From Pseudomonas sp. PDM15 (GTDB lineage: Bacteria > Pseudomonadota > Gammaproteobacteria > Pseudomonadales > Pseudomonadaceae): DNA of 64,000 bases. The notes beneath the pieces are model-generated. The model saw only the letters and a program-made list of their open reading frames with translations, was not told where the DNA came from and did not search any database. The stretch is from NCBI RefSeq assembly GCF_014851565.1, contig NZ_JACVAA010000004.1:434001-498000 (forward strand). The letters are read 5' to 3'. The translations under genes and the position numbers were made by a program. This document shows positions 17,458 through 34,682 of this stretch, in pieces. How positions within the stretch are numbered: the stretch's first letter is position 1; every line of letters begins with the position of its first letter.

Positions 17458-17504
17458 CGCCGCGCCAGTCCGTAGCCACATAAGAAGAAAAGGCCAAGGC
17501 CGGC

Positions 17505-18041
17505 ATGTCGGACGCGCAATCCCCCTTCCAGCTTCTCGTTGACCTCGACCAGCGCTGTCGTGCGCTGGCGGCCGGTTTGCCGTCGCAGCAGCAGACGGTA
17601 CAGACCTGGAGCGGTATCGGCTTCCGCATGGGCGAGCGTTATTTCGTCGCGCCGATGGGCGAGGTCGGTGAGGTTCTGCACGAGCCGCGGCACACGCTGC
17701 TGCCGGGCGTGAAGAACTGGGTCAAGGGCGTGGCCAACGTACGTGGCCGGCTGTTGCCGGTGATGGACCTGTGCGGCTTCTTCGGCAGCGAGCTGTCGCC
17801 CCTGCGCAAGCAGCGGCGGGTGCTGGTGGTGGATCACAACGAAGTGTTCGCCGGCCTGACGGTCGACGAAGTGTTCGGTATGCAGCACTTCCCGGTGGAT
17901 ACCTTCTCCGAGCAGTTGCCCCCTCTGGAAGCGGCCATTTCGCCGTTCATTCACGGGGTCTTCCAGCGCGAGCGACCCTGGCTGGTGTTCAGCCCGCATG
18001 CGTTGGCGCAGCACCAGGGTTTTCTCGACGTGGCGGTATAA
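17505..18041 (+). CDS. pilI: CheW-like coupling protein PilI
   Basis: A 178-residue CheW-fold adaptor that links the chemoreceptor PilJ to the kinase ChpA at the cell poles. Matching segments are GFRMGERYFVAPMGEVGEVL and GVKNWVKGVANVRGRLLPVMDLCGFFG, the classic CheW receptor/kinase interface. It lies 47 bases after pilH and 86 bases before pilJ. Confidence 0.95.
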   Translation: MSDAQSPFQLLVDLDQRCRALAAGLPSQQQTVQTWSGIGFRMGERYFVAPMGEVGEVLHEPRHTLLPGVKNWVKGVANVRGRLLPVMDLCGFFGSELSPLRKQRRVLVVDHNEVFAGLTVDEVFGMQHFPVDTFSEQLPPLEAAISPFIHGVFQRERPWLVFSPHALAQHQGFLDVAV

Positions 18042-18127
18042 AAAGATTTTCGGTTGGGTCGGCAGTTGCCGGCCCTTTGGCGTTACATGGGAACTGAAGT
18101 GCGGTCGGTCCAGGCGGGGGCCAAATA

Positions 18128-20170
18128 ATGAAGAAACTCAATGCAGGCAATCTCTTGGCAGGTGTGCGCAGTAACACGCTGATCGCCGGACTCTTCATAG
18201 TCCTGATCATTTCCATCGTGTTGCTGTTCGCCAACTTCGCCTACCTCAACACCCAGTCCAACTACGACAAGGAATACATCAGCCACGCGGGCGAACTGCG
18301 CGTGCTGTCCCAGCGTATTGCGAAGAACGCCACCGAAGCGGCGACCGGCAAGGCAGAAGCCTTCCCGCTGCTGAAGGAAGCGCGTCGCGACTTCGAAGAG
18401 CGCTGGGGCTTCCTGACCTCCGGTAACGAGGCCAGCGGCCTGCCGGCGGCTCCGGAGTCGGTGAAAGCGCAGATGGACGAGGTGCAGAAGGACTGGGACG
18501 TGCTGCGGCAGAACGCGGACGCCATCCTGCAGAGCGAACAGACCGTACTGTCTCTGCACCAGGTAGCCGCCACCCTCGCCGAAACCATCCCGCAGCTGCA
18601 GGTCGAGTACGAAGAGGTGGTCGACATCCTGCTGCAGAGCGGTGCACCCGCTGCCCAGGTCTCGGTTGCCCAGCGTCAGTCGCTGCTCGCCGAACGTATC
18701 CTCGGCTCGGTGAACAAGGTGCTGGCCGGTGACGACGACTCCGTCCAGGCCGCCGACATGTTCGGCCGCGACGCCAGCCTGTTCGGTCGCGTGCTCAAGG
18801 CGATGATCGAAGGCAATAGTGCCATGGAGATCTCCGCCGTTACCGATCCTGACGCCCTGGAGCGTCTGGCCGAGATTTCCGAGCTGTTCCAGTTCGTATC
18901 CGGCTCGGTGGACGAGATCCTCGAGACCTCCCCGGAGCTGTTCCAGGTCCGTGAGTCCGCCAACACCATCTTCACCGGCTCGCAGACCCTGCTGGACAAG
19001 ACCTCCGGCCTGGCCACCGAGTTCGAGAACCTGGCCGACGGCCGTTATTTCAACACCATCGCCGGTTACGTGCTGGGCGCCCTGGCCCTGGCCTCGATCA
19101 TCCTGATCGGCCTGGTAATGGTGCGCGAGACCAACCGTCGACTGGCGTCCACCGCCGAGAAGAACGAACGTAACCAGTCGGCGATTCTGCGACTGCTCGA
19201 CGAAATCGCCGACCTCGCCGACGGTGACCTGACAGTGGCCGCGACCGTAACCGAGGACTTCACCGGTGCGATCGCGGACTCCATCAACTACTCCATCGAC
19301 CAGCTGCGCGACCTGGTAGCGACGATCAACTCGACCGCCGTACAGGTGGCCGCCGCCGCCCAGGAAACCCAGGCTACCGCGATGCACCTGGCCGAAGCTT
19401 CCGAGCACCAGGCCCAGGAAATCGCCGGTGCTTCCGCGGCGATCAACGAAATGGCCGTGTCGATTGACCAGGTATCGGCGAACGCCGCGGAATCCTCCGC
19501 GGTAGCGGAGCGTTCCGTAGCCATCGCCAACAAGGGTAACGAAGTCGTACACAACACCATCACCGGCATGGATAACATCCGTGAGCAGATCCAGGACACT
19601 TCGAAGCGGATCAAGCGCCTCGGTGAATCGTCCCAGGAGATCGGTGACATCGTTAGCCTGATTAACGACATTGCCGACCAGACCAACATCCTCGCACTGA
19701 ACGCCGCGATCCAGGCGTCCATGGCCGGTGACGCGGGCCGCGGCTTCGCCGTGGTAGCGGACGAGGTACAACGCCTCGCAGAACGTTCCTCCGCGGCAAC
19801 CAAGCAGATCGAGGCGCTGGTTAAGACGATTCAGACCGACACCAACGAAGCGGTTATCTCCATGGAGCAGACCACTTCCGAAGTGGTACGCGGAGCCCGC
19901 CTGGCGCAGGACGCCGGTGTGGCCCTGGAAGAGATCGAGAAGGTATCCAAGACCCTCGCGGCCTTGATCCAGAACATCTCCAACGCCGCACGTCAGCAGG
20001 CTTCGTCCGCTGGCCACATCTCGAACACCATGAACGTGATTCAGGAGATCACCTCGCAGACCTCCGCAGGTACCACCGCTACCGCCAAGAGCATTGGTAA
20101 CCTGGCCAAGATGGCCAGTGAGATGCGTCGTTCGGTATCCGGCTTCACCCTGCCGGACGGCCAGGCCTGA
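18128..20170 (+). CDS. pilJ: Type IV pili methyl-accepting chemoreceptor PilJ
   Basis: A 680-residue membrane receptor of the Pil-Chp pathway. The first membrane helix covers about residues 18-42. The periplasmic region contains two PilJ-type helical modules ([16 protein letters not shown] near 58 and [13 protein letters not shown] near 180). A second membrane helix is at about 308-332, followed by HAMP-like and cytoplasmic signalling coiled coils. The hairpin tip reads [29 protein letters not shown], which differs from the canonical EAARAGE at the kinase-contact tip, as is typical for PilJ. It senses surface contact and interacts with pilin. The next gene, pilK, is its presumed methyltransferase. 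Confidence 0.96.
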   Translation: MKKLNAGNLLAGVRSNTLIAGLFIVLIISIVLLFANFAYLNTQSNYDKEYISHAGELRVLSQRIAKNATEAATGKAEAFPLLKEARRDFEERWGFLTSGNEASGLPAAPESVKAQMDEVQKDWDVLRQNADAILQSEQTVLSLHQVAATLAETIPQLQVEYEEVVDILLQSGAPAAQVSVAQRQSLLAERILGSVNKVLAGDDDSVQAADMFGRDASLFGRVLKAMIEGNSAMEISAVTDPDALERLAEISELFQFVSGSVDEILETSPELFQVRESANTIFTGSQTLLDKTSGLATEFENLADGRYFNTIAGYVLGALALASIILIGLVMVRETNRRLASTAEKNERNQSAILRLLDEIADLADGDLTVAATVTEDFTGAIADSINYSIDQLRDLVATINSTAVQVAAAAQETQATAMHLAEASEHQAQEIAGASAAINEMAVSIDQVSANAAESSAVAERSVAIANKGNEVVHNTITGMDNIREQIQDTSKRIKRLGESSQEIGDIVSLINDIADQTNILALNAAIQASMAGDAGRGFAVVADEVQRLAERSSAATKQIEALVKTIQTDTNEAVISMEQTTSEVVRGARLAQDAGVALEEIEKVSKTLAALIQNISNAARQQASSAGHISNTMNVIQEITSQTSAGTTATAKSIGNLAKMASEMRRSVSGFTLPDGQA

Positions 20171-20238
20171 TCAAGGGAGGTGCGGCAGCCTGAGAGGGCT
20201 GCCGCCCGGGGCATTCGGCCATGAGCGAGGGGCACGGC

Positions 20239-21102
20239 ATGCAGCCAAGCGGCGTCTGGGCCTTGAAACCCCTGGCCGACATGTCACAGGCGGAGTTCCG
20301 CGACTGGCAGGCGCTGCTCGAAGAGCGCACTGGCGTGGTGATCAACGAACAACGCCGGGCATTCCTGCAGACCAACCTGACCGCGCGCATGCGTGAACTG
20401 GGCGTCGGCGACTACGCCAGCTACTTCCGCCAGGTCACCGATGGCCCGCGTGGCGCGGTGGAATGGTCGACCCTGCTGGACCGCCTGACCGTGCAGGAGA
20501 CCCGCTTCTTCCGCCACCGCCCGTCCTTTGACGTCCTGGAAAGTTACCTGCGCGGCCGCCTGGCCACGGATGAACAGCAGCAGCCCCTGGCCCTGTGGAG
20601 CGTTGGCTGCTCCAGTGGCGAGGAGCCCTACTCGATGGCCATCGCGGCCGCCGAGGTATTGCGCGATGTGGGCAGTGATCGGCAGTTCGGCGTGACCGGC
20701 ACCGATATCAGCCTGAATGTGTTGAACAAGGCGCGCGACGCGACATATGTCGCGCGCAAGCTGGAACAGATGGACAGCGACCTGTGCGAGCGCTACTTCC
20801 TCGCCCAGGACGATGGCCGTTACCAAGTGGTGCCGGACCTGGCCGCGCGCGTCTGCGTGGCCCGGTTGAATGTGCTGGAGCTGGCCAAGGCGCCGCAGTC
20901 CGGCATGGACGTAATCTTTTGTCAGAACCTGCTGATCTATTTCCGCCGCTGGCGCCGCCGCGAAATCCTTAACCGTCTGGCCGAACGCCTGGCGCCGGGG
21001 GGCATGCTGGTGGTGGGAGTGGGGGAAGTGGTCGGTTGGCAGCATCCGGATTTAGAACCGGTGGCTGACGAGCGCGTTCTGGCGTTCACCCGCAAGGGCT
21101 AA
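20239..21102 (+). CDS. pilK: CheR-type methyltransferase PilK
   Basis: A 287-residue SAM-dependent glutamate methyltransferase. CheR N-terminal helices (LLEERTGVVINEQRRAFLQTNLTARMRELG) precede the SAM-binding domain with WSVGCSSGEEPYSMA and the TGTDIS segment. It should methylate PilJ. Start: the ATG at 20239 (MQPSGVW) has a good GAGGGG 6 bases upstream and agrees with the expected family length; an alternative in-frame ATG at 20221 would add 6 residues. In other species pilK mutants still twitch, so its role is modulatory. Confidence 0.92.
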   Translation: MQPSGVWALKPLADMSQAEFRDWQALLEERTGVVINEQRRAFLQTNLTARMRELGVGDYASYFRQVTDGPRGAVEWSTLLDRLTVQETRFFRHRPSFDVLESYLRGRLATDEQQQPLALWSVGCSSGEEPYSMAIAAAEVLRDVGSDRQFGVTGTDISLNVLNKARDATYVARKLEQMDSDLCERYFLAQDDGRYQVVPDLAARVCVARLNVLELAKAPQSGMDVIFCQNLLIYFRRWRRREILNRLAERLAPGGMLVVGVGEVVGWQHPDLEPVADERVLAFTRKG

Positions 21103-21126
21103 GACAAGAATATGAGTGGAGTCGGT

Positions 21127-28924
<7,798 letters not shown>

Positions 28925-28932
<8 letters not shown>

Positions 28933-29944
28933 CAGAACTGCTGCTCGTATCGCGGTCATCGCCGACACCTCGCTGCAGCGCCACGTGCTGCAGCAGGCTC
29001 TGTCCGGCAGCGGCTACCAGGTGGTGCTCAACAGCGACCCGGCGCGTCTCGACGAGGCCGCCCTGGCCGACTGCGAGACCGACCTGTGGCTGGTCGACCT
29101 GGCCCAGTCGGAAGACTCGCCCCTGGTCGACAATCTCCTGGAGAAGGCCAGCGCTCCGGTGCTGTTCGGCGAGGGCCACGCCCCGGAACGCCACTCGGAA
29201 AACTACCCGCGCTGGGAGCGCCGCCTGTTCGGCAAACTCAAGCGCCTGGTCGGCGATCCGGCCCAGGCCGTAGGCCCGAGCCTGGAAGCCCTGCTGGCCG
29301 AGGCGCAGCGCCCCAGCCGCCTGGAGCTGCCGGCCTCGCTGGCCGAGACGCCGCTGGTAGCCGGTGAGCCGGCCAAGCAGGTCTGGCTGCTGGCCGCCTC
29401 GCTCGGTGGTCCGGCGGCGGTGAAGGAGTTCCTCGACGCGCTGCCCGGTGGCCTGCCGATCGGCTTCGTCTATGCCCAGCACATCGATGCCGCCTTCGAG
29501 ACGGCGCTGCCCCAGGCCGTCGGCCGTCACAGCCAGTGGCACGTCAACCCGGCGCGCAACGGCGATGCCGTGCGTTGCGGCGAAGTGGTGGTGGCGCCGA
29601 TCAGCAACGAGCTGGGCTTCGCCGAGGATGGCGCCATGCAGGTGGCCGATCGCGGCTGGCCGGAGCCCTACAGTCCGTCCATCGACCAGATGATGCTCAA
29701 CCTGGCCCAGCAGTTCGGCGCCCATTGTGGCGTGATCGCCTTCAGCGGCATGGGCAGCGACGGCAGCGCCGCCGCGGCCTACGTGCGTCGCCAGGGTGGC
29801 GTGATCTGGACCCAGAAAGCCGACAGCTGCGCCAGCCCGAGCATGCCCGACAGCCTGCGAGAAGGCGGCTACAGCAGCTACAGCGGCGATCCACGCGAGC
29901 TGGCCTCCGCCCTGGTCAATCACCTGGCCGAACAGTGCCAGTAA
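28925..29944 (+). CDS. chpB: CheB-like methylesterase ChpB
   Basis: A 339-residue protein. The N-terminal ~130 residues resemble a receiver domain (IAVIADTSLQRHVLQQAL, WLVDLAQSED) but lack the full acidic pocket, so it may not be phosphorylated normally. The C-terminal methylesterase domain has the catalytic triad segments AASLGGPAAVKEF (Ser), YAQHIDAAFE (His) and GMGSDGSAAA (Asp). It should demethylate PilJ, opposing PilK. Start overlaps the chpA stop by 8 bases, indicating translational coupling; chpC follows after 29 bases. Confidence 0.93.
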
Positions 29945-29973
29945 CGGCGCCAGCAGTCATTCAAGGAGCCGCC

Positions 29974-30447
29974 ATGAGCCAAGCCATCGCTAGCCAGAAC
30001 AGCATCAGCAGTCTCACCGGCCTGCTGGTGCCGCTGGCCGACCGCACCCTGCTGCTGCCCAACGTGGCGGTGGCCGAGCTGATTCCCTACCGTCCGCCGC
30101 ATGTCACGCCGGGGCTGCCGTCCTGGTTCCTCGGTCAGGTGGCCTGGCGCGACCTGCAGTTGCCGCTGCTGTCGTTCGAGGCGGCCTCCGACGGCCAGCC
30201 GCAGATCGGCCCGGGCGTGCGGGTGGCGGTGCTCAATGCCATGGGCGGTCGCGACAAGGTCAAGTTCATCGCTCTGCTGGTGCAGGGTATCCCGCGCTCG
30301 ATGAAGGTCGATGGCAACCTGCAGCGCGCCGGTGGCGCCACTCTGGCTCCGCTGGAGCTGGATGCGGTGCAGCTCGGCGAAGCCGTGGTCAAGATCCCAG
30401 ACCTGATCGGTCTGGAGCAAAAGCTGGCGGACGCCGGCCTGATCTGA
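29974..30447 (+). CDS. chpC: CheW-like adaptor ChpC
   Basis: A 157-residue second CheW-type coupling protein of the Pil-Chp system (VPLADRTLLLPNVAVAELIPY... WFLGQVAWRDLQLPLLSFE). It is thought to connect additional receptors to ChpA. The ATG at 29974 has an AAGGAG 6 bases upstream, a strong ribosome site. The stop codon touches the second copy of the dispersed palindromic element, which separates it from chpD. Confidence 0.9.
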   Translation: MSQAIASQNSISSLTGLLVPLADRTLLLPNVAVAELIPYRPPHVTPGLPSWFLGQVAWRDLQLPLLSFEAASDGQPQIGPGVRVAVLNAMGGRDKVKFIALLVQGIPRSMKVDGNLQRAGGATLAPLELDAVQLGEAVVKIPDLIGLEQKLADAGLI

Positions 30448-30588
30448 AAATCACCCGCCCAATGCCTGCGCTTGCCGATACTGCGTTGGAAATGGCTTCG
30501 AAATGCTCATTTACCACTCGTAAACTGCGCTTTCTCAGCCCTTTCCGCCTAGTCTCGACTGCGCTCGGCGATTGCTCGGGCGATTTTT
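30447..30588 (+). repeat. Dispersed intergenic palindromic element, copy 2
   Basis: An imperfect palindrome from the chpC stop codon to 3 bases before the chpD start. Outer arms are AAAATCACCCGC (30447 on) and GCTCGGGCGATTTT (ending at 30587). The centre ATGCTCATTTACCACTCGTAAACT is shared with copies 1 and 3. Because it occupies the whole chpC-chpD gap, it forms the chpD leader and may set chpC/chpD read-through. Confidence 0.72.
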
Positions 30589-30591
30589 GAG

Positions 30592-31383
30592 ATGAGCTCG
30601 GTCCGCCTGGCGCGCCTCGGCGACCTCGAGGTAGCCAGCAGCTGCGTGCCGGGCCAGCACTTCGAGAAACACAGCCACGACGAATTCGTCATCGGTGCCA
30701 ACCTGGTGGGCGAAGAGCGCATCTGGCTGGATGGCCGAACCTTCGACGCCGGTGTCGGCGCCATCACTACCTACAACCCCGGCGAGATCCAGGGCGGCGG
30801 TGCCCGCGAAGGGCAGCCCTGGCGCTATGTCAGCCTGTACCTGCCCGCGGCGCGGCTGGCCGAGAGCCTGGGGCGCAGCGAGCTGCAGTTCGAGCGCCCG
30901 CTGCAGTACGCACCGGCTCTGGCCGGCGAGCTGGCCCGCGCGATAGAAACCTGCCTGAGCGACGATCCGCAGCTGCGCGAGTTCGGCGAGGAGGGCGTGA
31001 CTCTGCTGCTCGGGCGGATCGCCAGCGGCGCCGGCGTGCGTCTGGCGGCGAGCCGGGATGTCGGCAGCGAGGCGGTCGGGCGCCTGCAGGAACTGCTGGC
31101 CGCAAGCCTGGAGCAGACGCCGAGCCTGGAGCAGATGGCGGCGGCGGTAGACCTGTCCAAGTTCCACCTGCTGCGTGCCTTCAAGCGCCGTACCGGGCTC
31201 AGTCCGCGGCAGTGGGCCATGCAACTGCGCACCCGCCGCGCCCAGGGGCTGTTGCGCCTCGGCGTGCCGGCCGGCGAGGTGGCTCATGCCCTGGGCTTCG
31301 CCGACCAGAGTCATCTCAACCGCCACTTCCGCGCCGCCTACGGCGTCAGTCCCGGTCGCTACCAGGCGCTGGTCCGACGCTGA
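30592..31383 (+). CDS. chpD: AraC-family transcriptional regulator ChpD
   Basis: A 263-residue regulator with an N-terminal cupin ligand-binding domain (EKHSHDEFVIGANLVGEERIWLDG) and a C-terminal AraC double helix-turn-helix (DLSKFHLLRAFKRRTGLSPRQW... GEVAHALGFADQSHLNRHFRAAYGVSPGRYQ). Despite its location in the Pil-Chp cluster, chpD is dispensable for twitching in P. aeruginosa; a role in controlling the adjacent exporter chpE is more likely. No good ribosome-binding site precedes the ATG at 30592, since the palindromic repeat ends 3 bases before it. Confidence 0.88.
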   Translation: MSSVRLARLGDLEVASSCVPGQHFEKHSHDEFVIGANLVGEERIWLDGRTFDAGVGAITTYNPGEIQGGGAREGQPWRYVSLYLPAARLAESLGRSELQFERPLQYAPALAGELARAIETCLSDDPQLREFGEEGVTLLLGRIASGAGVRLAASRDVGSEAVGRLQELLAASLEQTPSLEQMAAAVDLSKFHLLRAFKRRTGLSPRQWAMQLRTRRAQGLLRLGVPAGEVAHALGFADQSHLNRHFRAAYGVSPGRYQALVRR

Positions 31384-31461
31384 GCGCGCAGCAATCCGGT
31401 TCAAGTCAGCGGGTCGCGCTTCGCCGATAATCCGCGCCGTCATCGCTTCGGAGCGCTTTCC

Positions 31462-32070
31462 ATGCTGGCCATCTTCCTCGCCGCCATGCTGTTCGGCCTG
31501 GCCTTCTGCGCGTCCCCCGGCGCCGTGTTCAGCGAGACCCTGCGCCGCGGCCTGACCGGTGGCTTCCGTCCGGCGCTGCTGGTGCAGCTGGGGTCGCTGA
31601 TCGGCGACGCTGTGTGGGCGCTGATCGGCCTGACCAGCCTGGTCCTGCTGCTGGCCCAGGATAGCGTGCGCGTGCCGCTGACCATCGCCTGCGCGGCCTA
31701 CCTGGTCTGGCTCGGCATCCAGGGCCTGCGCGATGCCTGGCGGCCGCCGGTGCAGGAGGAGGGGGCGGCGCAGGGGCGCAATGCCTTCGGCGCCGGTGCG
31801 CTGCTGTCGCTGTCCAATCCGAAGAACATCGTGTTCTGGGGTGCCCTGGGCAGTGCGCTGGCGGGCATCGTCGAGGGCACGCCGAGCCGCACGGAGATGG
31901 CGGTGTTCTTCGCCGGCTTCATGCTCGCCTCGCTGCTCTGGTGCTTTATCTGCGCGGCGCTGGTGGACTGGTTGCGGCGCAACACTTCGGTGTTCTGGCA
32001 CCGCATCAGCTATGCCGGTTGCGGCCTGTTGTTGCTGGCGCTGGCCGGGCTGACCCTGCGCGGGTTGTGA
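31462..32070 (+). CDS. chpE: LysE/RhtB-family exporter ChpE
   Basis: A 202-residue inner-membrane protein with about six hydrophobic helices and the LysE family pattern (CASPGAVFSETLRRGLTGGFRPALLVQLGSLIGDAVW... LLSLSNPKNIVFWGALGS). Such proteins export amino acids or related small molecules. It sits 78 bases downstream of chpD, its probable regulator. Substrate unknown. Confidence 0.9.
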   Translation: MLAIFLAAMLFGLAFCASPGAVFSETLRRGLTGGFRPALLVQLGSLIGDAVWALIGLTSLVLLLAQDSVRVPLTIACAAYLVWLGIQGLRDAWRPPVQEEGAAQGRNAFGAGALLSLSNPKNIVFWGALGSALAGIVEGTPSRTEMAVFFAGFMLASLLWCFICAALVDWLRRNTSVFWHRISYAGCGLLLLALAGLTLRGL

Positions 32071-32079
32071 GCGCCCAGC

Positions 32080-32110
32080 AAAAAGCCCCGGACCTTGCGG
32101 TACCGGGGCT
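32080..32110 (-). terminator. Intrinsic terminator of the alanine symporter gene
   Basis: A perfect 8-bp stem (AGCCCCGG / CCGGGGCT) is flanked on the left by AAAAA, which reads as a U-tract on the minus strand. It ends the leftward symporter transcript and also lies just past the chpE stop. Confidence 0.8.
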
Positions 32111-32128
32111 GTGCTCACAGGCGGCGAC

Positions 32129-33622
32129 TCAGCGCTGGATTTCCGCGCGACCCTGGGGTTCGGCGGCGTGCTCGGCAGCGAGGTTGTCCTCGGAGGTCTG
32201 TGCGCCCCAGTAGTCGGCGTTCTTGATGCCCAGTTTCTCCGGGTGGAACACCGGCTCCTTGCCCTCCTTCTGCTGCGCCTCGTAGTCCTTCAGGCATTTG
32301 AACGCGGTCCTGTGCATTAGCAGGATGGCGGCGATGTTGAGCCAGGCCATCAGGCCTACGCCGAGGTCGCCCAGGCCCCAGGCCAGGTCGGCGGTCTTCA
32401 CCGTGCCATAGACGGTGGCGGCGATGATGCCGACCTTCAGCAGCAGGGTCAGCACCGGACGGTGCACCTTGCGGTTGATGTAGGCGATGTTGGTTTCGGC
32501 GATGTAGTAGTAGGCCACGATGGTGGTGAAGGCGAAGAAGAACAGCGCCACGGCGACGAAGATGTTGCCGAAGCCGGGCATGATGTTTTCCATCGCCGTC
32601 TGCACATAGCCAGGACCGGCGGCCACACCGGCGATGCCGGTGAACAGAGCGCTGCCATCCGGCGCCTGGACGTTGTACTGGCCGGTGATCAGCAGCATGA
32701 AGGCGGTGGCGGAGCACACGAACAGGGTGTCGACATACACCGAGAAGCCCTGCACCAGCCCCTGCTTCACCGGATGGCTGACGGCGGCAGCGGAGGAGGC
32801 ATGCGGACCGGTACCCTGGCCGGCCTCGTTGGAATACACGCCGCGCTTGACCCCCCACATGATGGCCAGTCCGAGGATGGCGCCGAAGCCTGCATCCAGG
32901 CCGAAGGCGCTCTTGAAGATCAGCGTCATCACGCCCGGCAGCTTGTCGATGTTCAGCATCACGATAACGCAGGCCACCAGGATGTAGCCCAGGGCCATGA
33001 AGGGCACGACGAACTCGGCGAAGCGCGCGATGCGCTTGACCCCGCCGAAGATGATCAGGCCGAGCATGATCGCCAGCACGGCGGCAGTGGTATTCGGATG
33101 CACGCCGAGGGCGGTCTGCACGCTGGAGGCGATGGAGTTGGCCTGTACGCCCGGCAACAGCAGGCCGCAGGCGAAGATGGTGACGATGGCGAAGAGCCAG
33201 GCGAACCATTTGATGCCCAGGCCCTTCTCGATGTAGAAGGCCGGGCCGCCACGGTATTGGCCGTCCAGTTTCTCCTTGTAGACCTGGCCGAGGGTGGACT
33301 CGACGAAGGCCGAGCTGGCGCCGAGGAAGGCCACCATCCACATCCAGAACACCGCGCCCGGGCCGCCAAAGGTGATAGCGGTGGCGACGCCGGCGATATT
33401 GCCGGTGCCGACGCGGCCGGCGAGGGTCATGGTCAGGGCCTGGAACGAGGTGATGCCGTGTTCGTCGGTGCGCCCGTTGAACATCAGGCGGATCATTTCC
33501 TTGAAGTGGCGGACCTGCAGGAAGCGTCCGCACAGCGAGAAGTACAGGCCTACGCCGAGGCAGAGGAAGATCAGGGCGGGGCTCCAGATGAGCCCGTTGA
33601 GGGTAGAGACCAGTTCGTTCAT
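32129..33622 (-). CDS. Sodium:alanine symporter family (AgcS) transporter
   Basis: A 497-residue transporter of the alanine or glycine:cation symporter family. Signature segments are GRVGTGNIAGVATAITFGGPGAVFWMW, GGPAFYIEKGLG and NEAGQGTGPHASSAA. About 11 membrane helices can be traced. It imports alanine and/or glycine with Na+. The ATG at 33622 (MNELVSTLNG) is preceded by AGGAG; an earlier in-frame ATG at 33655 lacks family sequence. The C-terminal ~50 residues are polar and cytoplasmic. Single-gene unit with its own terminator. Confidence 0.92.
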   Translation of the reverse strand: MNELVSTLNGLIWSPALIFLCLGVGLYFSLCGRFLQVRHFKEMIRLMFNGRTDEHGITSFQALTMTLAGRVGTGNIAGVATAITFGGPGAVFWMWMVAFLGASSAFVESTLGQVYKEKLDGQYRGGPAFYIEKGLGIKWFAWLFAIVTIFACGLLLPGVQANSIASSVQTALGVHPNTTAAVLAIMLGLIIFGGVKRIARFAEFVVPFMALGYILVACVIVMLNIDKLPGVMTLIFKSAFGLDAGFGAILGLAIMWGVKRGVYSNEAGQGTGPHASSAAAVSHPVKQGLVQGFSVYVDTLFVCSATAFMLLITGQYNVQAPDGSALFTGIAGVAAGPGYVQTAMENIMPGFGNIFVAVALFFFAFTTIVAYYYIAETNIAYINRKVHRPVLTLLLKVGIIAATVYGTVKTADLAWGLGDLGVGLMAWLNIAAILLMHRTAFKCLKDYEAQQKEGKEPVFHPEKLGIKNADYWGAQTSEDNLAAEHAAEPQGRAEIQR

Positions 33623-33843
33623 GTAGCACTCCTTGTGCCGCGGGTTCGGCGACACACCCTTGTGGGGAGCGTGTGTCCGGGCGAATTGTTATTGGAGGGA
33701 GGCCGGCGCCATGCGCTCCGGCCTCGGTCGGAACGGCAGCGGAATAGACCCGCTACCGCTTCGGCGCGCAGAGCATGCCAGAGGCGGACGAGCTTGCCAT
33801 CAGCTCAGGTCACATCCGTTGCATCCGGCGACCAGAGCCGGCG

Positions 33844-34563
33844 TCAGAAGTCGCCCCACAGCTGCTGGGCCACTGCCAGAGCTACGACCGGTGCGGTCTC
33901 GGTGCGCAGCACACGCGGGCCGAGGCGGGCAGCGTGGAAGCCGGCGGTTTTGGACTGTTCCACTTCGGCGTCGCTGAGGCCACCTTCCGGGCCGATCAGA
34001 AAGGCCAGGGTCGCCGGGCGGGCGTGGCTGGTCAGCGGCTCGGCCACCGGATGCAGGACCAGCTTGAGTTCGGCGTCGCTGTGCTTGAGCCAGTCGGCCA
34101 GCAGCATCGGCGAGTGGATGACCGGCAGCACCGAGCGGCCGCACTGCTCGCAGGCGCTGATCGCCACCTGGCGCCAGTGGGCCAGGCGCTTGTCGGCGCG
34201 CTCGTCCTTGAGGCGCACTTCGCAGCGCTCGGAGACGATCGGAGTGATCTCGCTGGCGCCCAATTCGGTGGCCTTCTGGATCGCCCAGTCCATGCGTTCG
34301 CCACGCGACAGGCCCTGGCCCAGGTGCACCCGAAGGCTCGACTCGGTCTGGCCGGCAAACTGCTCGCGTAGCTCGACCCGCACAGCCTTCTTGCCCACCT
34401 CGATCAGCTCGCCGAGGTACTCCTGGCCGCTACCGTCGAACAGCTGCACGGCATCGCCCACCGCATGGCGCAGCACGCGGCCGATGTAGTGCGCCTGGGC
34501 CTCGGGCAGCTCGTGCTGGCCGAGAGAGAGCGGGGCGTCGACAAAGAAGCGGGATAGGCGCAT
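33844..34563 (-). CDS. rsmE: 16S rRNA (uracil-1498-N3)-methyltransferase RsmE
   Basis: A 239-residue SPOUT-class methyltransferase. The N-terminal PUA-like domain (MRLSRFFVDAPL... HYIGRVLRHAVGDAVQLFDG) is followed by the knotted SAM-binding domain with LAFLIGPEGGLSDAE and LGPRVLRTETAPVVAL. It methylates U1498 in 16S rRNA. The ATG at 34563 is used; a TTG two codons upstream is unlikely. The upstream gene bioA has the same orientation; a hairpin repeat lies between. Confidence 0.95.
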   Translation of the reverse strand: MRLSRFFVDAPLSLGQHELPEAQAHYIGRVLRHAVGDAVQLFDGSGQEYLGELIEVGKKAVRVELREQFAGQTESSLRVHLGQGLSRGERMDWAIQKATELGASEITPIVSERCEVRLKDERADKRLAHWRQVAISACEQCGRSVLPVIHSPMLLADWLKHSDAELKLVLHPVAEPLTSHARPATLAFLIGPEGGLSDAEVEQSKTAGFHAARLGPRVLRTETAPVVALAVAQQLWGDF

Positions 34564-34602
34564 GGGCAAGGACCTGGGGGCGAGGCGCGCATTCTAGCCG
34601 TA

Positions 34603-34630
34603 GGGTGGACGACGCTCTACCCGTCCACCC
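34603..34630. repeat. GGGTGGACG...CGTCCACCC hairpin in the rsmE-bioA gap
   Basis: A perfect 9-bp inverted repeat with a 10-base loop, in the 119-base gap between bioA and rsmE. A degenerate third half-copy (CATCCACCC) follows near 34660. The sequence resembles the small hairpins scattered between genes in many pseudomonads. There is no T-tract, so it is more likely a REP-like element or RNA stabiliser than a terminator. Confidence 0.6.
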
Positions 34631-34682
34631 ACCAGAGGCTATCGGGAGGTGAGCTGCGCGTCATCCACCCTGCTGTCGAGGT

